Source: Acidovorax sp. | Lineage (GTDB): Bacteria > Pseudomonadota > Gammaproteobacteria > Burkholderiales > Burkholderiaceae_C | Reading direction: 5' to 3' | DNA length: 64,000 bases | Assembly: GCA_031277855.1 (NCBI GenBank) | Contig: JAITLO010000027.1 | Coordinates: 91,268-155,267 of the forward strand | Part shown: positions 9,386-17,356 of the stretch, one piece after another | Numbering within the stretch: position 1 is the first letter of the stretch | Layout: each line of letters opens with the position of its first letter | Notes under the pieces: model-generated | Database searches by the model: none | Told to the model about the DNA's origin: nothing | What the model saw: only the letters and a program-made list of their open reading frames with translations | Position numbers and translations under genes: made by a program

Positions 9386-9423
9386 AGCCTCTGCGCACCA
9401 CCGTTGCGTCAGAGGCTTTTTTT
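9386..9423 (+). terminator. Terminator between engB and the acyltransferase genes
   Basis: The stem agcctctg / cagaggct extends past a one-base bulge into cgca / tgcg and is followed by seven T residues. The two flanking genes converge, and the minus strand also shows T residues, so the hairpin can serve both. Confidence 0.88.
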
Positions 9424-9452
9424 GCTTGAGATCAAAAAGAGTAGCGAAAGAA

Positions 9453-10328
9453 TCAGCGGTAAAGCGACGCCTGCCCATCTGGCCGGGTCTTAAAGCGCTT
9501 GTGCACCCAGTAGTACTGGGACGGCATGGTGCGGATCGCGGCTTCCAGCTCGCGGTTCATGCGGGCCGTGTCGGCCACATGGTCGTCGGTGGGGAAGTTG
9601 TCCCAGGCCGGGGTCAGCTCGGCCACATAGCCTTCGGGCGTCATGCGGTTGTACAGCGCCACCACCTTGGCCTTGCCCAGGCGGGCAAAGCGCGACAGCG
9701 AGGGGATGGTGGCCACCTCGGGCACGGCAAAAAACGGCACAAACACCGAGTCGTTCTTGCCATAGTCCATATCGGGCAGCAAATACAGCAAGCCGCCCTT
9801 GCGCAGGCACTGGATGATGGGTTTGACGCCATCGGCGCGGTTGAGCATGCGCACATTGCCAAAGCGCTGGCGACCGGTCATGAACCAGGCATCCAGCACC
9901 GGATCGGGGTTGGTCGCGAAGATGGAGGTGAACTCGCGCGCCGTAGAAAGCGGCAGCGCCAGGCCACCAGCGTCCATGCTGTAGAAATGCGGGGCAAAGA
10001 CGATGGTGGGTGTGTCGCCCTCCAGCTCCTGCGTGGCGCCCACCAGCTTGATGCGGCTGCGCACCAGGGCTTCCGAGCCAAACCACAGCCAGCTGCGGTC
10101 CAGAAAGGTCTGGCAGAAGACCACAAAGCTTTCCCTGGCCCAGGCCTTGCGCTGCGCCTCGGGCACCTCTGGAAAGCACAGCTCGAAATTGCGCAGCGCC
10201 ACCTTGCGCCGCGGCCGGGCCAGCACAAACAGCGCATTGCCCAGACCCCGCCCCAGGCCACGCAGCACCGGCAGCGGCAGCTTTGCCAGGCCATGCATCA
10301 TGGCCACCCCCCAGCGACTCCAGCTCAT
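9453..10328 (-). CDS. Lipid A biosynthesis acyltransferase, HX4D type
   Basis: Member of the LpxL/LpxM (HtrB/MsbB) family, 291 residues, which adds secondary acyl chains to lipid A on the inner face of the cytoplasmic membrane. The catalytic HX4D motif is seen as HFYSMD, and a single hydrophobic N-terminal segment (GLAKLPLPVLRGLG) anchors the protein. The ATG overlaps the stop codon of the upstream acyltransferase gene (ATGA), so the two are a coupled pair. I cannot tell from sequence which acyl chain each adds. Confidence 0.9.
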   Translation of the reverse strand: MSWSRWGVAMMHGLAKLPLPVLRGLGRGLGNALFVLARPRRKVALRNFELCFPEVPEAQRKAWARESFVVFCQTFLDRSWLWFGSEALVRSRIKLVGATQELEGDTPTIVFAPHFYSMDAGGLALPLSTAREFTSIFATNPDPVLDAWFMTGRQRFGNVRMLNRADGVKPIIQCLRKGGLLYLLPDMDYGKNDSVFVPFFAVPEVATIPSLSRFARLGKAKVVALYNRMTPEGYVAELTPAWDNFPTDDHVADTARMNRELEAAIRTMPSQYYWVHKRFKTRPDGQASLYR

Positions 10329-11188
10329 GCGCCCGCCTCCGGCGTGGTGGCGCTCGCAGGCGATTCCTGGCGCGGCTGCTTGTAGCGGCCATAGCCCCAC
10401 AGGTATTGCTGCGGGCATTGGCGTATGGTGTGTTCCATGGCCTGGTTGATCTGCACCACGGCAGTGTCCAGCTCGGAGGAAAGCTCCATGGGAAGGCCTT
10501 CAAAAAACAATTCAAACCCGCGACCCCAGGACAGGCGCTCGCAGCGCGCCAGCACCACGGTGGCCCCGGTCTGCAGCGCCAGCCGGGCCGCCAGCGTCAT
10601 GGTGTAGGCGTCTTTGCCAAAAAACGGTGCCCATTGGCCTTGGCCCTCGGGCGGCACCTGGTCGGGTAGCAGGCCCACGGCCTCGCCCTTGCGTAGCGCC
10701 TTGATCATCTGGCGCACACCGGAGAGATTGGTGGGCACGGCCTGGATGCCGTCGCGGTTGCGCGCCGTCAGCATCAGCTCGGCCAGCCAGGCCTGCTTGG
10801 CCGGACGGTAGAGGATGGTGATGGGGCCATGTTCGCCAGACCATTGCTGGGCCGCAGCCTGCACCGACAGCTCGAAGCAGCCCAGGTGGGGCGTCAGATA
10901 CAGAATGCCCTTGCCCCGCGCCCAGGCTGCCTCCACCACCTCGGCGCCATGGATGGTGTTGACCTGGGTGGTGCGCATCCACAGCCGAGGGGACTCCAGC
11001 ACCATGCGCCCGGCATGGCCCACGGCAGCGGCCACCTCTGCCCAGCGATAGCCCGCCTGGGCCGTGTTGACGCTAAAGCGCCGGCGATAAGTGGGTGACA
11101 GCAACCAGGCCATCCACCCCATGGCACCACCAATGGCATGCAGCATGCCCAAAGGCAGTACGGACAGTAAGCGAAACAGGGAAAGCAT
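10325..11188 (-). CDS. Lipid A biosynthesis acyltransferase, HX4E variant
   Basis: Second LpxL/LpxM-family acyltransferase, 287 residues, first gene of the pair. The catalytic motif reads HLGCFE (HX4E), a tolerated variant of HX4D in this superfamily. The N-terminus [21 protein letters not shown] is the usual membrane anchor and fixes the start; a frame about 107 codons longer runs into the metK coding region and is rejected. The promoter must lie in the 130-base gap shared with divergent metK. Confidence 0.88.
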   Translation of the reverse strand: MLSLFRLLSVLPLGMLHAIGGAMGWMAWLLSPTYRRRFSVNTAQAGYRWAEVAAAVGHAGRMVLESPRLWMRTTQVNTIHGAEVVEAAWARGKGILYLTPHLGCFELSVQAAAQQWSGEHGPITILYRPAKQAWLAELMLTARNRDGIQAVPTNLSGVRQMIKALRKGEAVGLLPDQVPPEGQGQWAPFFGKDAYTMTLAARLALQTGATVVLARCERLSWGRGFELFFEGLPMELSSELDTAVVQINQAMEHTIRQCPQQYLWGYGRYKQPRQESPASATTPEAGA

Positions 11189-11318
11189 TAGAATAGGGGC
11201 TGTCGCCGAGTTAAAGAGCAACTTGCAGGGCGACGTTAAAACAAGACTGCTAAAGCGTTCGCCAAGCTCCTGCAGCTCGGGTGACGCAATTGCCCGTGCA
11301 ACCAGGAGTTTATTTTTT
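11189..11318. promoter_or_regulatory. Shared divergent promoter region and metK leader
   Basis: The 130 bases between the acyltransferase and metK start codons must carry both promoters. An AGGAG ribosome binding site precedes metK. I looked for an S-adenosylmethionine or S-adenosylhomocysteine riboswitch and found no convincing match: the conserved SAH aptamer core is absent. I could not pick a clear sigma-70 promoter. Confidence 0.45.
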
Positions 11319-12503
11319 ATGGCGAACAGCGACTTTCTCTTCACCTCGGAATCGGTTTCGGAAGGCCACCCCGACAAGGTGGCGGACCAGATCTCTGACG
11401 CGATTCTGGACGCTATTTTCACCCAAGACCCGCATTCCCGCGTGGCTGCCGAAACACTGACCAACACCGGTCTGGTGGTATTGGCTGGTGAAATCACCAC
11501 CGGCGCCAACGTGGACTACATCCAAGTGGCCCGCGACACCATCAAGCGCATAGGCTACGACAACACCGACTACGGCATTGACTACAAGGGCTGCGCCGTG
11601 CTGGTGGCCTATGACAAGCAAAGCCAGGACATCGCCCAAGGCGTGGACAAGGCCAGCGACGACGAGCTGAACACCGGCGCCGGCGACCAAGGCCTGATGT
11701 TTGGCTATGCCTGCGATGAAACGCCCGAGCTGATGCCCGCGCCGATTTACTACGCCCACCGCCTGGTGGAGCGCCAGGCCCAGCTGCGCAAGGATGGCCG
11801 CCTGCCTTTCCTGCGCCCCGACGCCAAGAGCCAGGTGACCATGCGCTATGTGGACGGCAAGCCCCACAGCATCGACACCGTGGTGCTGTCCACCCAGCAC
11901 AGCCCCGACCAGTCGGAAACCGCCACCAAGATGAAGGCCTCGTTCACCGAAGCCATCATCGAAGAAATCATCAAGCCCGTGCTGCCCAAAGAGTGGCTGC
12001 AGGACACCAAGTATTTGATCAACCCCACCGGCCGCTTTGTGGTCGGCGGCCCCCAGGGCGACTGCGGCCTGACCGGTCGCAAGATCATTGTGGACACCTA
12101 CGGCGGCGCCTGCCCCCACGGCGGCGGTGCTTTCTCCGGCAAGGACCCAACGAAGGTGGACCGCTCTGCCGCCTACGCCGCCCGCTACGTGGCCAAGAAC
12201 GTGGTGGCAGCCGGCCTGGCACGCCAGTGCCAGGTGCAGGTGGCCTACGCCATTGGCGTGGCCCGCCCGATGAACATCACGGTCTACACCGAAGGCACGG
12301 GCGTGATACCCGATGCCGAAATCGCCAAGCTGGTGGCCGCGCACTTTGACCTGCGCCCCAAGGGCATCATCCAGATGCTGGACCTGCTGCGCCCCATCTA
12401 CGCCAAGACCGCCGCCTACGGCCACTTCGGCCGCGAAGAACCCGAGTTCACTTGGGAGCGTACGGATAAAGCAGCAGTGCTACGCGCTGCTGCCGGGCTG
12501 TAA
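11319..12503 (+). CDS. metK: S-adenosylmethionine synthetase
   Basis: Makes S-adenosylmethionine from ATP and methionine in the cytosol; 394 residues, full length. The N-terminal [14 protein letters not shown] motif, the GAGDQG motif and the phosphate-binding [16 protein letters not shown] loop are intact. The start follows an AGGAG site. The last 13 codons and the stop are part of a direct repeat: nearly the same bases reappear 247 bases downstream, outside any gene. The 3' region is a hairpin-rich array that ends in a terminator. Confidence 0.96.
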   Translation: MANSDFLFTSESVSEGHPDKVADQISDAILDAIFTQDPHSRVAAETLTNTGLVVLAGEITTGANVDYIQVARDTIKRIGYDNTDYGIDYKGCAVLVAYDKQSQDIAQGVDKASDDELNTGAGDQGLMFGYACDETPELMPAPIYYAHRLVERQAQLRKDGRLPFLRPDAKSQVTMRYVDGKPHSIDTVVLSTQHSPDQSETATKMKASFTEAIIEEIIKPVLPKEWLQDTKYLINPTGRFVVGGPQGDCGLTGRKIIVDTYGGACPHGGGAFSGKDPTKVDRSAAYAARYVAKNVVAAGLARQCQVQVAYAIGVARPMNITVYTEGTGVIPDAEIAKLVAAHFDLRPKGIIQMLDLLRPIYAKTAAYGHFGREEPEFTWERTDKAAVLRAAAGL

Positions 12504-12870
12504 GCCCGCTGCGCGAAAGCGCAGTTTCCGTACGCGGGCGAAGTTCATATCGCTTGCGATGTGAACGTAGACCAAAAGAACCGATAAGGCTGCAGCACTG
12601 CGTGCTGCAGCTGGTCTGAAGTAATTCACTTCAGACACCCTGCGCCAGCAGGGTATCGGTGAGCGGGCGAAGTTCATATCACGCAGTGATGTGAACGCAG
12701 ACCAAAAGACGGATAAAGCAGCAGTGCTACGCGCTGCTGCCTGGCTGTAAGCCCGCTGCGCGAAAGCGCAGTTTCCGTACGCGGGCGAAGTTCATATCGC
12801 TTGCGATGTGAACGTAGACCAAAAGAAGCGATAAGGCAGCTGCGCTGCGCGCAGCTGCCGGCCTGAAGTA
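12462..12870 (+). repeat. metK 3' hairpin-repeat array (four related units)
   Basis: The array has four units starting at about 12465, 12583, 12712 and 12830. Each opens with gataaRg and a GC-rich hairpin of 9-10 bp whose arms differ between units but still pair. The first three then run to a conserved block, gcgggcgaagttcatatc - loop - gatgtgaacg - NagaccaaaagA, at 12534-12578, 12663-12708 and 12781-12825. Units one and three (12462-12590 and 12709-12837) are identical except at two positions, 247 bases apart. The first unit overlaps the metK stop codon and the fourth ends near the terminator. No ORF fits. Confidence 0.85.
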
Positions 12871-12889
12871 ATTCTTCAGCCCCCTACCC
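12504..12889 (+). ncRNA. Candidate structured metK 3' UTR RNA
   Basis: Read as RNA, the region folds into successive hairpins. One is a GAAA-tetraloop hairpin (ctgcgc-gaaa-gcgcag) inside an outer gcccgc / gcgggc stem. Another is the stem gttcatatcg / cgatgtgaac, which becomes gttcatatca / tgatgtgaac in the middle copy, a pair-preserving change. The element ctgaagtaattc...cttcag occurs twice. It is co-directional with metK and closed by a terminator, so it would be part of, or processed from, the metK transcript. I cannot assign it to a known RNA family. Confidence 0.5.
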
Positions 12890-12923
12890 AAAGCCACCTG
12901 GCCTCCAGCCCGGTGGCTTTTTT
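12890..12923 (+). terminator. Rho-independent terminator of metK
   Basis: A nine-base-pair stem (aaagccacc / ggtggcttt) is followed by a T tract. It closes the metK 3' hairpin array almost 400 bases after the stop codon. Confidence 0.9.
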
Positions 12924-12929
12924 CATGCC

Positions 12930-13111
12930 TGCGTCAAAGCGGCAGCTAGCTGACCTCATACTGACGACACGGCCTCACAAGCCGTCAAAACAAAGGGTTA
13001 ACCCTTGGAAAAACAACACGCCATCGCTCTCGGCACTCAGGCACTTCCCTACACTGCATTCGCGGGTGCAAGCACCCCCTTACCCATTCATTTCATATCA
13101 AAGGGTTCATC
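12930..13111 (+). promoter_or_regulatory. cstA upstream region with 14-bp palindrome and leader hairpin
   Basis: A perfect 14-bp palindrome, aagggttaaccctt, lies at 12993-13006 and could be an operator. A short hairpin, gggtgc-aa-gcaccc, lies at 13064-13077, 34 bases before the start codon, and could affect translation. No strong Shine-Dalgarno sequence precedes the cstA ATG. No regulator gene is adjacent. Confidence 0.4.
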
Positions 13112-15190
13112 ATGCAGCAGCAAGGGAAAAGCTGGCTGAACCACGTTGGCTGGATTCTTCTCGCCATCGTGGGCGCCGGTTGCCTGGGTGTCGTCGCATT
13201 GCGACGCGGGGAAGCCATCAATGCCGTCTGGTTGGTTGCGGCGGCGGTCAGTCTTTATCTGGTGGCCTATCGCTACTACAGCTTGTTTATCGCCAACAAG
13301 GTGATGGGACTGGATCCACGCCGTGCCACGCCGGCCGTTTTGAACAACGACGGCCTGGACTATGTTCCCACCAACAAGCACATTCTGTTCGGCCACCACT
13401 TTGCCGCCATTGCCGGAGCCGGTCCGCTGGTGGGCCCGGTGCTGGCGGCGCAAATGGGCTATCTGCCCGGCACACTGTGGCTGATTGCTGGCGTGGTGCT
13501 GGCCGGCGCGGTGCAGGACTTCATGGTGCTGTTCATCTCCACCCGCCGCAACGGCCGCTCCCTGGGCGAGCTGGTGCGCGAGGAAATGGGCCAGGTGCCC
13601 GGCACCATTGCCCTGTTCGGCACCTATATGATCATGATCATCATCCTGGCAGTGCTGGCCCTGATCGTGGTGAAGGCGCTGGCCGAAAGCCCCTGGGGCA
13701 TGTTCACGGTGATGGCCACCATCCCCATTGCCCTGTTCATGGGCGTGTACATGCGCTATATCCGCCCGGGCCGCATCGGTGAAATCTCCGTCATCGGCCT
13801 GGTGCTGCTGATGCTGTCCATCTGGGCCGGCGGCAAGGTGGCGGCCGCCCCAGCCTGGGGCCCGGCCTTCACCTTCACCGGCGTGCAAATCACCTGGATG
13901 CTGATCGGCTACGGCGCCGTGGCCTCCATGCTGCCCGTGTGGCTGCTGCTGGCCCCGCGTGACTACCTGTCCACCTTCCTGAAGATCGGCACCATCATCG
14001 GTCTGGCTCTGGGCATTTTGTTTGTCGCGCCCCAATTCAAGATGCCGGCGCTGACCCAGTTTGTCGACGGCACAGGCCCGGTGTGGAAGGGCAGCATGTT
14101 CCCCTTCCTGTTCATCACCATTGCCTGCGGCGCGGTCTCGGGCTTTCACGCACTGATCTCTTCCGGCACCACGCCCAAGCTGCTGGACAACGAGGTCAAC
14201 GCCCGCTACATAGGCTACGGCGGCATGCTGATGGAGTCTTTTGTGGCCATCATGGCCATGGTCGCGGCCTGTGTGATCGAGCCCGGCGTTTACTTCGCAA
14301 TGAACAGCCCAGCCGCTTTGGTGGGCAGCGATGCGCAAAGCGTGGCCACCGCCGTCAGCAGCTGGGGCTTTCACATCACGGCCGACCAACTGAACCAGGT
14401 CGCCAAGGACGTGGGAGAGAACACCATCCTGGCCCGCGCAGGCGGCGCGCCTACGCTGGCCGTGGGCATTGCCTTCATCCTGCACCAGGTGCTGCCGGGT
14501 GAGAACACCATGGCCTTCTGGTACCACTTTGCAATTTTGTTTGAAGCGCTGTTCATCCTCACGGCCGTGGACGCAGGCACCCGCGCCGGCCGCTTCATGC
14601 TGCAGGATCTGCTGGGCAACTTTGTGCCGGCGCTCAAGAAGACCGACTCCTGGGTGGCCAACGCCGTAGGCACCGGCGGCTGCGTGGCCATGTGGGGCTG
14701 GCTGCTTTACCAGGGCGTGGTCGACCCCCTGGGTGGCGTGAACACGCTGTGGCCGCTGTTCGGCATCTCCAACCAGATGCTGGCAGCCATTGCGCTGATG
14801 CTGGGCACCGTGGTGCTGATCAAGATGAAACGAGCCCGCTACGCCTGGGTCACGGCGCTGCCGGCCACCTGGTTGCTGCTGTGCACCACGGCCGCAGGCC
14901 TGATCAAGCTGCTGGATCCCAACCCGGCCGTGGGCTTTACCAGCCTGGGCAAGAAATACAGCGACGCCATCGCCTCCGGCCAAATCCTGGCCCCCGCCAA
15001 GAGCATGGAGCAGATGAAGGCCATTGCCTTCAATGCCTACACCAATGCCACGCTGACGGCCATCTTCTTGCTGGTGGTCTTTAGCGTGCTGTGCTATGCC
15101 ATCAAGGTGGGCCGCCAAGCCCATAGACAGACCGAGCGCAGCGACCGCGAAACCCCGTTCCAGCCCATGCCTTCGGGCTCGGGCGTCTAA
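13112..15190 (+). CDS. cstA: Carbon starvation protein CstA (pyruvate/peptide transporter family)
   Basis: A 692-residue inner-membrane protein with many hydrophobic segments, in the CstA/BtsT family. Members take up pyruvate, and E. coli CstA has also been linked to peptide use during carbon starvation. The N-terminal part carries the conserved FGHHFAAIAGAGPLVGPVLAAQMGY region, cited here as positions 91-115, typical of the family. The next gene is ybdD, the standard partner. The start follows a palindrome-bearing leader. A 702-residue antisense frame is an artefact of codon bias. Confidence 0.94.
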   Translation: MQQQGKSWLNHVGWILLAIVGAGCLGVVALRRGEAINAVWLVAAAVSLYLVAYRYYSLFIANKVMGLDPRRATPAVLNNDGLDYVPTNKHILFGHHFAAIAGAGPLVGPVLAAQMGYLPGTLWLIAGVVLAGAVQDFMVLFISTRRNGRSLGELVREEMGQVPGTIALFGTYMIMIIILAVLALIVVKALAESPWGMFTVMATIPIALFMGVYMRYIRPGRIGEISVIGLVLLMLSIWAGGKVAAAPAWGPAFTFTGVQITWMLIGYGAVASMLPVWLLLAPRDYLSTFLKIGTIIGLALGILFVAPQFKMPALTQFVDGTGPVWKGSMFPFLFITIACGAVSGFHALISSGTTPKLLDNEVNARYIGYGGMLMESFVAIMAMVAACVIEPGVYFAMNSPAALVGSDAQSVATAVSSWGFHITADQLNQVAKDVGENTILARAGGAPTLAVGIAFILHQVLPGENTMAFWYHFAILFEALFILTAVDAGTRAGRFMLQDLLGNFVPALKKTDSWVANAVGTGGCVAMWGWLLYQGVVDPLGGVNTLWPLFGISNQMLAAIALMLGTVVLIKMKRARYAWVTALPATWLLLCTTAAGLIKLLDPNPAVGFTSLGKKYSDAIASGQILAPAKSMEQMKAIAFNAYTNATLTAIFLLVVFSVLCYAIKVGRQAHRQTERSDRETPFQPMPSGSGV

Positions 15191-15210
15191 GGCCAAGGAA
15201 AGGACACACC

Positions 15211-15414
15211 ATGCTCAAAAAACTGCAGCAAGCCGGCAGCTACCTCGGCCAGGCCGCACGCATGATGGTGGGCATGCCCGACTACGGCACCTATGTGCGC
15301 CATATGGAGCAAACCCACCCGGGCCAGCCCTATATGCGCTATGAGGAGTTCTTTAAGGAGCGCCTCAACGCCCGCTACGGCGGCGGCGCGGGCCGCCCGG
15401 TACGCTGCTGCTAA
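15211..15414 (+). CDS. ybdD: YbdD/YjiX family small protein
   Basis: A 67-residue cytosolic protein of the YbdD/YjiX family, encoded 20 bases after cstA. In E. coli each CstA-family transporter has such a partner, and the small protein is thought to be needed for transport. The family features MVGMPDYGTYVRHM and EFFKERLNARYGG are visible, and the C-terminus ends in two cysteines. A terminator follows, so cstA-ybdD forms a two-gene operon. Confidence 0.9.
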   Translation: MLKKLQQAGSYLGQAARMMVGMPDYGTYVRHMEQTHPGQPYMRYEEFFKERLNARYGGGAGRPVRCC

Positions 15415-15432
15415 AGCGACGGCCTTCTAACG

Positions 15433-15461
15433 AAAAAAGCATGCCTCGGCATGCTTTTTTT
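15433..15461 (+). terminator. Terminator after ybdD
   Basis: A 13-bp stem (aaaaaagcatgcc / ggcatgctttttt) with a two-base loop and a T tract lies between the convergent ybdD and nrtR and suits both strands. Confidence 0.92.
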
Positions 15462-15502
15462 ACGGCCAGAAAATCTGGGATTGCGGCCTGAGTGAACCGG
15501 CT

Positions 15503-16183
15503 TTAAAGCCCACGCACGCTCAGCGCCAGCTCCTGGCGGTAAGGAGCCCGCACCCTATAGAGCTGTGCGGGTCTATGCGCCCCCCCGCTGTGCAAGGCAC
15601 CGGGCACAGCCTCCAGCAGCGCCATTTCGTCCATCTTGCGGCGAAAACTGACCTTGTTCAGCGGCTCACCCAGCAAATGTTCATACACCTGCTGCAGCTG
15701 CGGCAGCGTGAAGCTGGGGCCGCACAAATGCACCGGCAGCGAGGAATACTGGCTTTTGTTGCGCACCCGATCCAGCGCAACATCGACGATGGCGCGGTGG
15801 TCAAAAGGCAGCGTGCCCAGCGCCTCCACGGGCCGCAGCTGCACATCGGCGCGCTGCGGTACCTGCTCCCAGGGCAGCAACGCGCAATAGGCAATGGCCA
15901 CAGACCAGCCGCGCGGGTCACGCGCCGGGCCGCTGAACGTGGCCAGTTGCTCCAGATAGGCGCCGGTAATGCCCAGCTTGTCCTTCAACACGCGCAGAGC
16001 ACTGGCCTTGGCATCGGCATCTTCATCGGCATGCACATAACCACCCGGCAAGGCCCACACCCCTTGAAACGGCGGCTGTGCCCGGCGCAGCAGCAAGAGC
16101 TGCAGCACGCCATCGCGCAGCGTAAACACCACCGTGTCCACGCTGACCAAGACCGTGGGATGAGCGTCAGCAGTTCGATTCAT
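15503..16183 (-). CDS. nrtR: NrtR, Nudix-related transcriptional regulator of NAD metabolism
   Basis: A 226-residue protein with an N-terminal Nudix-like domain and a C-terminal winged helix. NrtR repressors sense ADP-ribose or related NAD products and control NAD salvage genes. The Nudix box is degenerate (RVLKDKLG where active enzymes have REXXEEXG), so hydrolysis is unlikely, as known for this family. The winged helix covers about residues 150-215 (VYEHLLGEPLNKVSFRRKM). It is divergent from pncA, pncB, nadE and nadM, which strongly supports the assignment. Confidence 0.93.
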   Translation of the reverse strand: MNRTADAHPTVLVSVDTVVFTLRDGVLQLLLLRRAQPPFQGVWALPGGYVHADEDADAKASALRVLKDKLGITGAYLEQLATFSGPARDPRGWSVAIAYCALLPWEQVPQRADVQLRPVEALGTLPFDHRAIVDVALDRVRNKSQYSSLPVHLCGPSFTLPQLQQVYEHLLGEPLNKVSFRRKMDEMALLEAVPGALHSGGAHRPAQLYRVRAPYRQELALSVRGL

Positions 16184-16303
16184 TTTTTTACCAAGTCAAC
16201 TTTCTCAGCCACACAGTATGCCTACATCTCGCGAATTTTCTTGTACTAATGGATCTGTCTTGATTGCAGCCCCATGCCATACATATTCAGCACAGCCTAC
16301 GAG

Positions 16304-16399
16304 ACTGGCGCAACCCAAGTCAGTGGCAGCCAGCAAGGGCCGCCCCGCAGCAAAGGCTGCCGTCCCCCTTGGGGGAAGGCGCAACGCGCCTCAGGGGGT
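16304..16399 (-). repeat. Intergenic repeat A, copy 1 (nrtR-pncA gap)
   Basis: It shares gcaagggccgccccgcagc, the gtccccc / gggggaaggcgc hairpin and the ctcaggggg end with eight other copies in the window. Unlike the others it does not follow a stop codon: in the orientation of the other copies it points toward the nrtR start codon, so it would lie in the nrtR leader. Confidence 0.85.
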
Positions 16400-16409
16400 A
16401 GTCGATCAG

Positions 16410-16442
16410 TTAGTTGCAAAATTAAATTAACTAAATTAAACT
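16410..16442 (+). promoter_or_regulatory. Candidate NrtR operator over the pncA promoter
   Basis: An AT-rich island in GC-rich DNA carries the inverted repeat ttagtt-N13-aactaa (16410-16434). A sigma-70-like promoter overlaps it: TTGCAA at 16414-16419, a 17-base spacer and TAAACT at 16437-16442. The position, 24 bases before pncA and beside nrtR, suits a repressor site. The assignment to NrtR is inference. Confidence 0.55.
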
Positions 16443-16465
16443 GCACCCAACACAGGAGAAATGCC

Positions 16466-17290
16466 ATGGCACAAACCCAGCTGCTGATCATCGACCCGCA
16501 AAACGATTTCTGCGATCTGCCTCGCGCCTGCTGGCCCACAGGCTCCACCGGCCCCGCCCTGCCGGTGGCTGGCGCCCATGCCGATATGCAGCGCCTGGCC
16601 GCCTGGATTCAGCGCCACGGCGCCCAGTTGGATGGCATCTGCATCACGCTGGATTCCCACCAGGCTTATGACGTGGCCCATCCCGCTTTCTGGCAGCAGC
16701 GCGATGGGAGCGCTGTTTCACCCTTTACCGCGATTGCCGCGGCCCAGGTGCGCGCTGGCGATTTCGTCCCACGCGATGCCAGCACCCTGCCCCGCGTGCT
16801 GCAGTATCTGGATGCGCTGGAGGCCGAGGGTCGCTACCAGCTGATGGTCTGGCCGCTGCACTGCGAGATCGGCAGCTGGGGCCATGGCGTGCATGCCGAG
16901 GTGTTGGCAGCCTGCCGCGGCTGGCAGGCCAGCCAGCACCGCGCCGTCCACCATGTGTTCAAGGGCATGAACCCCTGGACCGAGCACTACAGCGCCATCC
17001 GCGCCGAAGTGCCCGACCCGCAAGACCCCGAGACCGGGCTGAACCAAGACCTGCTGGCCCGGCTGGCACGCTGTGAGCAGCTGGTGATCGCCGGCGAGGC
17101 CAGCAGCCACTGCGTGCGCGCCACCACCGAGCACATCGTGCAGCACAGCGGCCTGGCGCCCGAGCAGCTGGTGTTGCTCACCGACTGCATGAGCCCGGTG
17201 GCCGGCTTTGAGGCCGCCCATGCCGCCTTTGTGCAGCAGATGGCCAAGCTGGGTGTACGCTGCACCCGCAGCGACGACTTCCATTTATAA
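16466..17290 (+). CDS. pncA: Nicotinamidase (isochorismatase-like cysteine hydrolase)
   Basis: Hydrolyses nicotinamide to nicotinate, the entry step of NAD salvage; cytosolic. The N-terminal LLIIDPQNDFC carries the catalytic aspartate (residue 10), and VIAGEASSHCVRATTEHI carries the nucleophilic cysteine. At 274 residues it is about 60 longer than E. coli PncA, with extra sequence in the middle. The start follows an AGGAG site; an earlier in-frame start is open but has no such site. It is first in a co-directional pncA-pncB-nadE-nadM series beside nrtR. Confidence 0.88.
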   Translation: MAQTQLLIIDPQNDFCDLPRACWPTGSTGPALPVAGAHADMQRLAAWIQRHGAQLDGICITLDSHQAYDVAHPAFWQQRDGSAVSPFTAIAAAQVRAGDFVPRDASTLPRVLQYLDALEAEGRYQLMVWPLHCEIGSWGHGVHAEVLAACRGWQASQHRAVHHVFKGMNPWTEHYSAIRAEVPDPQDPETGLNQDLLARLARCEQLVIAGEASSHCVRATTEHIVQHSGLAPEQLVLLTDCMSPVAGFEAAHAAFVQQMAKLGVRCTRSDDFHL

Positions 17291-17356
17291 GAAAACAGCC
17301 GAAAACGCTTTCTGGATAAGCACCAGCAGCTCCCATTTTTGCAAAGAGACACCGGC

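Noticed and set aside
11189..11318. SAM or SAH riboswitch before metK
   Set aside because: I searched by eye for the conserved SAH aptamer core and for SAM-II-like features and found no match; the leader is short.
12462..12837. CRISPR-like repeat array after metK
   Set aside because: Repeats are few and internally palindromic, the spacers are themselves related hairpins and not unique sequences, and no cas gene is present.
12913..13782. 289-residue plus-strand frame overlapping cstA
   Set aside because: It is a second frame of cstA with Arg/His/Gly-rich shadow sequence.
13088..15196. 702-residue minus-strand frame opposite cstA
   Set aside because: CstA is well supported; the antisense frame is Gln/His/Gly-rich shadow coding.
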